Assembly: GCA_036852015.1 (NCBI GenBank)
Contig: JAANDG010000029.1
Location: 248,001-312,000 of the forward strand
Source of the DNA: Pelodera strongyloides
Taxonomy: Eukaryota > Nematoda > Chromadorea > Rhabditida > Rhabditidae
Direction of reading: 5' to 3'
Length of the DNA: 64,000 nucleotides
The notes under the pieces were generated by a model. The model had not been told where the DNA came from. It searched no databases and saw only the letters and a list, made by a program, of their open reading frames with translations. The translations under genes were made by a program, and so were the position numbers. Positions 1 through 9,800 of the stretch are shown here, in pieces; position 1 is the first letter of the stretch; each line of letters opens with the position of its first letter.

Positions 1-77
1 GTCTAAGAACATTTATGTTTATGTTCTAAGAACATTTATGTTATAAACATTAGATAAAATACTTAAAAAGCACCCAC

Positions 78-491
78 CTCGATCAATTCTTGTTCATCGA
101 TATCAGGGATTACTACACTCTGTAAGGAATTCCTGTCCAGCGATCCTCACATGAAGAGTTCTAAAAATGACAAATTAATTTCGAAGAAAGTGTTTCAACT
201 TTAGTTATTTTATTAAAAAATACATTAGAACGACATGCTCCAAATAGACCGACTTTTTGGAAAGCTTATGTAGGCTTATGCAACGGATTTAGATTTAACT
301 CTAAAACATGTATCGGTACTAGTTGTTCATGGTGCAAATTTCAAATAGAACTTTATAAAGCATAAAAACTCACTGCGAATTGTCGTTTTCCAAGTTTGAT
401 CGAGTTGTTTGTTCCAACGACTTTGACTCCGTGTGAGGCAAAATGCATCAATTCACGGGCTCCGCCAAGCGAAGGAAAGGTCAACATCCCA
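78..491 (-). CDS. Partial gene, two exons, product not recognised
   Basis: Two exons are readable on the minus strand. Exon 491-374 follows a good TTTCAG acceptor, stays open for 39 codons and ends at a GTGAGT donor; it contains FPSLGGARELMHFASHGVKV. Exon 119-78 follows TTACAG, adds 14 codons (IPDIDEQELIE) and ends at GTGGGT. Reading phase agrees across the intron. Upstream exons would lie beyond the GC-rich stretch and the Polinton remnants to the right; downstream exons are off the window. I do not recognise the family. Codon use and splice signals look real, but without the rest of the protein this is moderate evidence only. Confidence 0.5.
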
Positions 492-559
492 CTGAAATTT
501 AACAGTTATCATAAATTTCAGGCACAAATGTGAAAGAATAATAAAAAGGAAAGAAGGAG

Positions 560-800
560 AACATTCCGTAAACTGCAACAAAAAAGATCCCCCCTTCTTC
601 TGCGTATCTGCTCACAGACGCGCCTCTATCATCACCCTTCCACTCTAGCCCAAAGCGTTGACCTCCACCGCCCCGGGCGACGCTCGGCTACCCGCCCCTA
701 GCGAGTCAACGGAGACGAAAGGGGCTGGTAACCGCGCGGCGCCTCTAGGAATGGGTAGCAGCGAGAGCTAACGCGCGTTGCGAGGAGCCATAATACAAAT
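560..800. other. GC-rich spacer segment, unassigned
   Basis: A block clearly richer in G and C than its surroundings, with CCGCGCGG-type motifs. No open coding exon and no clear Pol III promoter pair are visible. It lies between the partial gene and the Polinton remnants and may be an old repeat or a promoter-like region. Just after it (780-960) short imperfect repeats occur, based on CAAATAGCGT and TTCCACGGTAAAAAAA. Confidence 0.3.
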
Positions 801-1105
801 AGCGTAGCAACTACGGTAAGCACACAAGAATTATAATACACATTCTAGCCACAAATAGCGTTACCACTACAGTACCACCTCAATTATAGTAACAAATTTT
901 ATTCCACGGTAAAAAAACTTTATTCCACAGTAAAAAAAAGCACAGTAAAAAAACATTGTACAATTATACGGCAGGACTGTAAGCAAAGAACAGTTAGCTT
1001 CGCTTCTTGCTCCACTCCTTTTTGCGTCAGAGTATCACCGCCGTTCTTGTGGTGTTCTTTTAATATTTTTTTAGGAGATCTGTCTTCTTTGGGATATCAA
1101 ATCTT

Positions 1106-1378
1106 TCATGAATTCTTGGATTCTTGGATTTCATTAATTTTTGGATTTTCTTGAATTTTTGAAATTCCTTGAACATTTGAAAAATTGATAAAAAATCTAC
1201 CCAAAGAATCTCTGATTCGAGGATGTTTTACACCTTTACAATTGTGTGGTATATCATATTGAACTAAATACTTTTTGATGGTTTTCGGAGAGATACCAGT
1301 TTTCTGATGAAAAGAATTTATGCTATTCTTTTTGAAATCATAGATTTTGAGTTCTTCGATAAGTTTTTCAACTTCCAT
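1106..1378 (-). CDS. Small ORF beside Polinton polymerase, possible helix-turn-helix
   Basis: An intact 90-codon ORF on the strand opposite the polymerase remnant. The protein is basic, and the stretch from SFHQKTGISPKTIKKYLVQY reads like a short helix-turn-helix. It has no introns and is as AT-rich as the Polinton genes next to it, so it may be an accessory gene of that element. It could equally be a chance ORF in AT-rich DNA. I do not recognise the family. Confidence 0.35.
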   Translation of the reverse strand: MEVEKLIEELKIYDFKKNSINSFHQKTGISPKTIKKYLVQYDIPHNCKGVKHPRIRDSLGRFFINFSNVQGISKIQENPKINEIQESKNS

Positions 1379-1659
1379 TTACTTACAAATATTTTTTTAC
1401 AATACCAGATTACTTCACTAATCCGAACTATCTTACAATTCCATATTGCTAACCAATCTACAATACAATAATATCATTTTACAATACCATAATACTTTTC
1501 TACTTTACCTATAAATTTTAACCTCTTTAAATTAAGCTTTCTTCAGAAGTGAAATTTTAGATTTCTGAAAGAAATCGTAAAAATGAATGAAGTAGAAGGA
1601 CCTGAAAGACATTCACCTAGTGAAGGACAATTAAAGCCTAGTGAAGGACAATTTACACT

Positions 1660-3795
1660 TTCAATTTAGATATGTATAAAGATGCAGTTTCTCTGCCAGG
1701 TTTTAGTGAACATATTTTGTATCAATTTCAAATTCAAGGTTTTGAAGAGTAGCTAAAACAAAGATCTCCTAAAACTTCTTATACTTTAAGTATAGATGAA
1801 TATATTCTAGAAAAAAGGATTTACAACTATTATAAGCAAGATAAAAATAGATCGACAGATGACATCTTACAAGTCGAAGACGTTGTTGACATCTTGAAAA
1901 GGGAAAATTATAAATGTTTCTATTGTTGGTTCCTTTTGAAGGAAGATACCTGGTCACTAGATAGACTTGATTGTTCGAAAGGACATACAAAAGATAATTG
2001 TGCTGCATGTTGTATTCCTTGCAATAAGGCAAGATCTAACAAATTATTCAAAGAGTTTTACAGACATAAAGCTCTATTAAGATGGGAAAAAGATCATCCT
2101 ATGATTTGGTTATTTGGAGAAGAAAACAAAGAAGCATTTTATAAATTTAAGAATAATATAACTGGAGGAGCTTCAATAGTATTTCATAGATATCATGAAA
2201 AAGATAAAACACAAATTACTACAGTACACTACGATCAAGATAAAAAAGAATGGTATTACGATAAAGAAGGTAAAGTAGTCAAGAAAGTAGTTGGATTTGA
2301 TGCTAATGCGTTGTATTTGTGGTGTCTTTGTGAAGAAACTCGCCTTGTGGAAAATTGAACTACAAAGAAACCAATGTTTTTTCGTTTTATCAAAAAAGTT
2401 TGATGAGTAATACATTCTCCTCGGATTTTTCGAGGTAGACATTGAAGTGCCAGAAGATATGTGGGATTATTTTGGGGAACTGAGTCCTATATTTGTAAAT
2501 AAAGAGTATGATGAAAGTGTTTGTGGTGAATATACTAATAAAGTTATAAAATCGTTGAAAAGAAAACCATCTAAAAGTAAAAAGCGTGTTACTACTTTGA
2601 AAGCTGAAAAAATTCTTATTAAATCTACAAGATTGAGATGGATGTTGGAGCATGGTTGTGTTGTCACAAAATTACATGGAGTCATAGAAGCCAAACGAGG
2701 AAGAATTTTTAAAGATTTTATGAATTGGGTATCTGATGAGAGACGTAAAGGATATGTTGATCAAAAGTATGCTATAATTTCTGGAGCTAGGAGCTAAACT
2801 AGTCGGAAATGCTGCCTTTGGAGTAACTGGAATGGATAAGAATTAACATAGAAAAGTGAAAATGTGTGATGAAATACAGCTCAATAGGGCGAAAAATGAT
2901 TATGTTTTGATTGGAATGAAAAATTGGAGTTTCGGTCGGGCGGGAATGGAACCGGCACCTTCGGCTGTCCGGGCCAAAAGCGCTAACCGATTACGCTACC
3001 GGCACCCACACTAATCATTCATAGGCGAGTTTAGGTCGGTAATGGCATCACACAGTGAATAATACAACTGCCCGGGTGGTATTACATCAGAACCCAGTAA
3101 AGATCAGCCAAACCATGTCAAAAAAAAACATAAAACATAAAAATGATTACTTTTATTATGATGCTGAAGAATATGAAGGAACATATGAGGTGGTTAAGAA
3201 GTCGAGAAAAGTTAAGCAAAACATGCCTATTCAAATCGTATGTAGTGTCTATGATGATTCTAAATTGAGAATGCTGCAGTTCAAGTATGACTGTATTGAT
3301 CACTTTATAGATAGAAGTGATTATCAACGATTAGAAATGGATACAGATTAATCATATATGGCACTTGCTGGAGATTTTGATAGTCTGATCAAACCTCATC
3401 TCAGAAAAGAATTCGAGATCAAATATAAATTTTTTCCTAGACAAGAATTCAAAGCATTTGATAAGAGAACACCAGGATTATTCAAAGTTGATTTTGAAGG
3501 TGATGGAATGATTGCATTGAGTAGTAAAACTTACTTTGTTTGGAATGATCATGTAAATAAATTGTCCGCTAAAGGAGTTCAAAAGGGTAGAAATAGTGAT
3601 ATCTTGGTAAAAGAGAAATACTTAGCTTGCTTAATGAATAATGAATTGATTATTGGAGAAAATAAAGGATTCAGGTTCATTGATAAGACGATGAAGACTG
3701 ATGAATTGAATAGAACTGTCTTATCTCCGGTGTATCCAAAAGGTATTGTAATGGATGATGGTATTCACATCAGACCAATTACTGATTTTTTTTGA
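1660..3795 (+). pseudogene. Maverick/Polinton protein-primed DNA polymerase B, decayed
   Basis: Pieces of a family B, protein-primed polymerase of Maverick/Polinton transposons lie in order in several frames. Around 1670-1710 is a segment with DMYKDAVSLPG. At 1894-2358 there is a CxxC...CxxC metal-binding block and then the motif A region (VVGFDANALYLW). The next piece (2400-2797) is in another frame. Near 2790 a motif B-like stretch (KLVGNAAFGVTGMD) needs a further shift. After a tRNA-like insertion (about 2920-3060) the fingers/palm part continues and reaches motif C at 3341-3360: the DTD is followed at once by an in-frame TAA. The C-terminal part (3358-3795) has FKVDFEGDGMIALSSKTYF. Frameshifts, stops and an insertion show the gene is dead. 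Polymerase assignment is firm; the exact left boundary is not. Confidence 0.85.
2920..3060 (-). repeat. tRNA-like (SINE-type) insertion inside the Polinton polymerase
   Basis: On the minus strand, roughly 3010-2935, the sequence folds partly as a tRNA: an A-box-like TAGCGTAATCGG, a good D stem (GCGT/GCGC), an anticodon stem (TTTGGC/GCCGAA) and a T arm with GGTTCCATTCCC. The acceptor stem is poor and position 33 is C, so it is not a working tRNA. It interrupts the polymerase reading frame, with polymerase sequence on both sides. Best read as a tRNA-derived retroposon or tRNA pseudogene; the ends and any target-site duplication are not clear. Confidence 0.5.
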
Positions 3796-4176
3796 ATCAT
3801 AGGTTTCTAGTAATTTTAGAAGAAGCAAACAGTAATAACCACAATGATGTGTATTCAATTCTTGAATTTGAAATGTTGAACATTCTATTTTTCTATCTTC
3901 ACCTTGTTTCAAATACTTTTGAAGTTCTAATGGTGGATCTAATCCAAAGGAATCAAAGTAATAAATCTCCTTATTGTTCTTGGAATAACAAACCCAATGA
4001 GTACCTTGACCACCTGAAGAGTCTAAATTTATAATACCAGTTTCTTTTGGTAGTACCCCTTGTGATGGCAAAGTGTCTCTCATGAAGATGCCACGGAAAT
4101 TCTTGCTTTCCAGTACATTTACAAGCTCTTCGAGGTCTAGGTTGGTCGGAGGCTTCAGATCTTTTGTAAAATGCAT
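3721..4176 (-). CDS. Polinton adenain-like (Ulp1-type) cysteine protease
   Basis: An intact 151-codon ORF transcribed against the polymerase; the two genes overlap tail to tail by about 75 bp. The protein has the family layout: an N-terminal block with FRGIFMRDTLP, catalytic His in GTHWVCY, the acidic residue in YYFDSFGLDPP, and the nucleophile Cys in HHCGYYCLLLLK. Length is typical for Polinton PRO proteins, which process capsid and other element proteins. Unlike the polymerase it shows no stop or shift over its length, so it may be more recently intact or simply short enough to have escaped damage. No capsid, integrase or packaging ATPase gene is seen nearby, so this is a fragment of the element. 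Confidence 0.85.
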   Translation of the reverse strand: MHFTKDLKPPTNLDLEELVNVLESKNFRGIFMRDTLPSQGVLPKETGIINLDSSGGQGTHWVCYSKNNKEIYYFDSFGLDPPLELQKYLKQGEDRKIECSTFQIQELNTHHCGYYCLLLLKLLETYDSKKISNWSDVNTIIHYNTFWIHRR

Positions 4177-4291
4177 TTATTAGGCTTTATTTTTATAATA
4201 CCACTTTCTAAAAAAAACGGCATCCAGCGATTTACGAAAAAGTATGAAAATGAGATAAAAATAAAACATTTAAACATGAAAATAGGAAATG

Positions 4292-4342
<51 letters not shown>
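4292..4342. repeat. Poly(A) tract of about 51 bases
   Basis: An unbroken run of A, just to the right of the Polinton protease gene. Such a long run may be a retroposon tail, a slippage hot spot or an assembly artefact. Length in the read data would be uncertain. Confidence 0.9.
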
Positions 4343-4344
<2 letters not shown>

Positions 4345-6022
4345 ATTAAAAATAAGCACTATTTAGTGCTTCAAAAATTCAATTATTTCTTACTTTTTTC
4401 AAAAAAAGTGTTGTAAATGGGATGATTCTCTGACTTCAGAGAATGAAAATGTGTCAAAATGACTGAGATGTCGAAATGGTATTATAATCCCTCCTTCCTA
4501 TACTACCCATATTCATGAGATCTATTAAATTTCTTAAATAAATATGAAAAGTACATATGTATGTGGTCGTCAACGTTGATAGTTGCATATCATATCATTT
4601 AATTACCCAACGAAAAATTGATTCTGACTACGGTATCTGGTGGAACAGTTTGCCGGGGCATAACTCATTGAGTTCTAGAGGTTAAGAAATACGGTTTTCA
4701 CAATAATATTTTTAAAATTCCGGTCTTCCTATACAAGTAAACTGAGGAACACTTCGGTGCAAAAGATAAAATATTAATGGCTATTCTATGTGTATTCATG
4801 GCTATTATTAATATCTACACAATACACAAAATTCTGAAATAGGATGGCTAGCCGTGGGACGGCCGCTAGCTGGTTCTAGGGGATTCTACAAACGCAACCT
4901 ACCCACATTTCTGCCATAATTTTGTGGTTTATTAAATTAATGTGTGTTGGTGTATTCGTTGCTAAGTAAGGTATCTTTTCCCAGCATGTAAACAGGTGAA
5001 AAGTTACATTTGACTTTTTATGATTTATGCGTAATAGTGATCGGAGGGTGGGGGGAGGGCTTAGACTCAATGATTCTTCGGAAGATAGCAGGAAGCGTTC
5101 ACACACATGGTGTGCGAACATGTGTGACTTCCGAAGGTAACAATATAAGACAACATGTCGGAATAAGACAACATATAGCTCCTGCGATATGTTATTGTGC
5201 AGTGGTCTCCATTTTGTAAATTATAGTTTTTTTTTTCGTGGAACGTACACCAGACGCTTTGCAATTTTCCGAGTTGCACCTTATTGACTCTGTGACAGTT
5301 CCATACAGTAGGATTTGCTCTGATGCGCCTATTGCTTCAATAAATTGCTGTAATTCCAAGTAAAAAAATGTGTGTCAGACTTCTCAGACCTTTCCCCTTA
5401 GCCAGCTGACTAATCAAGTGTGTGTATTCTCCGCACCAGGCCTGCAGTCATTAATCAGTCGGAGGGCAGGTATGGGTTGGGGTAAGCCTTGGCACATCTG
5501 CCTGCCCCCAAGGCATGGTGTATCCTAAGCAGAACCGGTCGACTTTCACTGGAGATCGATCGGACTATCTCAAATGTCTCGGTCTCTATCTCATACCCGC
5601 TCGAGTCTGAGTCTCCTCTAGCCTGCAGCCCTTCACTAACCCACCAGCCGGTCTCTGTAAGACATCAAGCCCATAGCCACGAGGCCTGCCACACCCTGAC
5701 CATACACCTAATTGCAATTTTTCGCCCCCGAAATATCTATTTTTCATCTATTTCTTATCATCTGTTTCAATTAAACTAAATGTGAACGCCCGCGGCAGAG
5801 GTTGCAATTTACCGTTATAAACTGTTCCAAATAAAACGATGAAACCACAAAGCTGGAGAGTAAAAAGAGCATATTTAATTCTGAATAGTTGAATATGATC
5901 CAGTTTCTTTCTTTCTAGCCTTGTTGTTCTGCGTACTACTTTTGTTTGTGACTTAAAAGGAGGCGTCTTATTTTGTACCTTGGGAAATAACAACGGGAGA
6001 TGCATATGCATTTTCAGACATC
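4343..6022. other. Gene-free spacer
   Basis: No coding exon can be supported here. Visible are a short inverted pair GCTAGCCGTGGGACGGCCGCTAGC near 4848 and a GC- and CT-rich block at about 5400-5720 that may be an uncharacterised repeat. The ORFs in it lack splice or codon support. Confidence 0.5.
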
Positions 6023-6458
6023 AAAGGGACGCGGTCACCGTTTTTGCCCTTATGTATACTTTGTGTTTTTACTATCTTCATAATTTATAACGCATAGTGT
6101 TGGGAAAATGTTTTGCAAGAAATGCGGCAACATCGAGTAAAATGATGACGAAAAATTTTGTCCTTCAACCAATACGCACCGTAACCCTAGTAATTGTCCA
6201 GCATATGGCCGTGCTGATAGTGAATCGACGAACGTTATTCCACTAATTAATCGGTCGAATACCTCGCGGGCATTATAACATTTGGTTTCTTATGGCTAAC
6301 TGTGGACCTTGGATCGGACACAGCTTTTTTAATCAATGAATTTCTCGCTGAAAACAGCGTTTTTCGTCCGATTTTTTCCAACACTATGTTTTTCATACTG
6401 TGTGGTTAATAAAGATACAACGTATACATAAGGGTCAAAACGGTGACCGCGTCCCTTT
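6023..6458. mobile_element. MITE with about 37-bp terminal inverted repeats
   Basis: The left end starts AAAGGGACGCGGTCACCG and runs to the TATAC near 6059; the right end is its reverse complement, ending CGGTGACCGCGTCCCTTT. The interior (about 430 bp in total) has no transposase. The flanks give no clear target duplication, although TTAA-like bases overlap the right end. Other MITEs in this window share the AAAGGGA-type tip. Confidence 0.85.
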
Positions 6459-6861
6459 AAGAATAAATTCATCAGTACATTTTGCACGCCTGAACGGCCC
6501 TTTTCTTGGGCAACACACAGTGATATGTAGGACACATATTATAAGGAAACAGAGCATGATTTTATAATGCAAATGTAATAAATAGAGGAATAAGATTTCT
6601 TCTACACCTTTGAAGGCTATAATTATTTTGTCCACTAAGATTATACGTTTTCTTGGTTGGAAACCATTTTGATTGTCCTCAGAATAATTGTTCGCTTTAT
6701 TTTTCGATAATTTAATAAGCATTTGCATTTCCCATTGTTCCTTATTGTAATGGGTGCTCAATTAAACCATTTCTGGAGGATAGATTTAATATTCTATTGA
6801 GCTGTTGCCTACGGTAATTGGTCTGTCAACATAGTTGTGCAGTAAAACGTTGTAATTTAGT

Positions 6862-9800
6862 ATGCGCGAGCAAAGACGCGATCGGTTGTACAGTGCGGGT
6901 GTCATCTTCGTAATTTCGACGATTGCAACAGTACATTCCCTTTCAAACTTGGAGGAGTTGGATATCAATTCAGCAACAGGTTTGTTTCATCATCGCCTAG
7001 AACCTTTTTGAACCAATGTGAATCTCAGTCAGCTAGAGTTTTAGTTTCAAAAGAGACGCACATTGGTATTATATCATGCTTAGCTTAAGCTAAACGATGC
7101 GAAATGTTCTTCCCTCAAAATTGTGATGTTTTTCCGCCAAATGGATGTTCTTTCTAAAGAGTAGGAACCGGTTCTATGTTTACGCTTACGCGCAAAGAGG
7201 CGCCCAAACATAAACCTTTACAGCTCAATGTTGACTATAAGCAGCTTTACACACTGTTTAGTTATTATAGAACCAGTTTGAGAAGCATTACAATATCAAA
7301 AAAAAATAAAAACATTGATAGCTAAAGACTGCACTGCATATATGGTACATTGAAGGCATTGTGCAAGGAAGAGAAATTTAGGTTTAAGATCAATAATGAA
7401 AATCCGGTTATATAGTACTCATTCATTGATATACTCATACATTTTGCATTGTTTTAGTGAACGAACTAAAGGAGTATAAGGACTTTTTATCTAAACAGTT
7501 GGAGAAAATCAGCACTGCCCTCGATCATTCACAAACGCAAGGTTTGCGAGTTATCTAGTTCCCAACATATTGGTAACTTTTTTCAAAATACTGTACATGC
7601 TTGTATATTATTTTGGCTACTGCGTCTTAGTGTCAGCAAAAATAGCTGTCATCCAGAATAAAACTTATTGTATAGCTGACATTTTAAAGACCAGTCATCA
7701 TTCAATTACATGAAAAATATTCAAAAATAAGTGATATTCGTATTCAAAAAAGGCTCTATCATCATATATAAAACATGTTGCAGTGATAAACAGGATGTCC
7801 TTTTTTGCACAATAATAAAGTCTTATGACCCATACGTCGGCTTATTGATATTAGCTTCTAATAGTCTACGTTACTGTTTCTTCTTTTTTTCTCGTAAGCC
7901 CCCTTTTTCTGTGTTTCCTGTTATTAGCTCTTTAATCGACGATCATCGTTTTATATTAGGGCAAATGTCTCTTTTCGTGATTTAAAATGATTATGCTTTC
8001 AACTAGATTGAGTTTAGAAGATCACCAAAAATGCAATACATCAAGATAAAAACAAACGCATTTTTTAGAAGGTGATCTGAATTAATGATGAGCACATACT
8101 TGGTCATTGGTTTAATGAATAAAGTTCATGTTTCAGGGACAAGTCAGGATTTGGAAGGTTCTGGAACACCACAAGAAGAGGATTCAATAAAAATAGTAGA
8201 GGAAGAGCAGTTAATACCCACGAGTAAAGCACATCCATTGCCCGGACCAAGGTAAAGTTGCATACGTCGTGAATGAGAATGAAGTGCGACCGGCATATTC
8301 TGTATGTCTCCCTCTAATTTTGACCCCCGCGCAGAATTAACCCGCATGAGCTGCAATTCAAAATAGCCTTAGGGGCGGGACCCTATATTTGAGCACTACA
8401 TCTAATTCTCCTTGTCAAATGTACTAGGGTGCAATATTTTTACAAATTTCATGTGCAACAAACACGCAGTAACCGGCAATTTACCATAGCCATTGATATC
8501 CAGGAATCTACGCTATAATGGATGTGGCAATTGTGTTATTGGCCAATCAGCGCGAATGGGTGCGACATTTGCGACAGATTTCTGGGTGTCCCTGGTTATG
8601 GTAAATTGTTGGTTACTACGTGACTTTTGAGCATTAAAATGACTATATTTGACACGGAGACTCAGATCGAGTGCTTAAAATAGGTGTTTCCTAGAGTGGT
8701 CCTGACCCCTTAATGATTGCCGAAGCCGTATGATCAAGTATTGGGGGCGATAGATAAATGCATGATAATTTTAAAGATTATCATATAGTCTTCCATGCTA
8801 TCCCCCCTTATCGGTACCAGTGTTTTATGTCTCATTTTATTCAGAAGATCTCCGGTCTCTCCATCGTGGCCTCACCGTCAATCCACCTACTTTCTCGACC
8901 GAATTGGAGCTCTCCGGAAATCTCCGATTGAAATTGGTGAAAGGGTTGGAACTGTTTTCTCACCATTTATGGGTTTCTTAGAAAGTTTTCAAGCGGATGA
9001 TATTTAACGCAGTGTCAATGTACCGTTCACAGTTCACCCCCACATTCACGCATGGGAACATACCAAACCATTCTTCAGCACTCACAAGTGGTAGCAAATG
9101 GAGTGAAGACAGGCTCAATGGATAATGCGATTGGAACAACAGCTAAAGAATACAAGGATGGGCATTTTGATCCAACGGTGAGTGATTTAATGGGGGATGA
9201 GTAAAATATAGAAAATTTGGCAATCGTTGCTCATCAACTAAAACAAGGACATGATGATGATTTTATGAAATACGAGCTTTACTTTATGCAACACGCATCT
9301 TCCAGAGCTCGAATGCTTTAACATGAACGCGAAACACGATAGGGGTCAATTTCATATTTAAAAATGTTAACTGACAAGCATTACGAATTAAGAGTCATGA
9401 TTTCCATTAAAAACATTTGTGCTCATCCCGAATCATGCTGTGTCAAGTGGCGCATTTTATACATAGAAAGACAAAAATTCGAGAGCTCAGTGATTAGATA
9501 ATAATTTCTTTCGAATTATTACGTTATATTTCTTCTTATTCTGTGCACCAATTTTTTTACATTTTGCAAAAGCCGCATGAGCAAGTGAAAAAACGGCATA
9601 ACAATGCATCTTAATCAGAGGAATATTTTGAAAATGTCTTTCAAAATGTAGACCTCCTGGTATTTAGGCGCTAATTGGCAATCGTACATACATATGTACT
9701 AAGAATCAGGCATGACTAAATATTGTAGGACACACTGCGTCATCAAATTTCTTGACATGTTGTGCTACTATAGGATTCTTAAAAAATGAAACTTTAATGT

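Larger units (their letters stand above)
1000..4400. mobile_element. Remnant of a Maverick/Polinton DNA transposon
   Basis: Polymerase B, protease and a small ORF lie together in AT-rich, intronless DNA, as in Maverick/Polinton elements. Complete elements are usually 15-20 kb with long terminal inverted repeats and also carry integrase, ATPase and capsid genes; none of those is visible here. The limits given are approximate. The element lies just upstream (in gene direction) of the partial minus-strand gene at the left edge. Confidence 0.7.

Noticed and set aside
2935..3010. Functional tRNA gene
   Set aside because: Acceptor stem is mismatched and the base before the putative anticodon is C, not T; it also interrupts a transposon gene.
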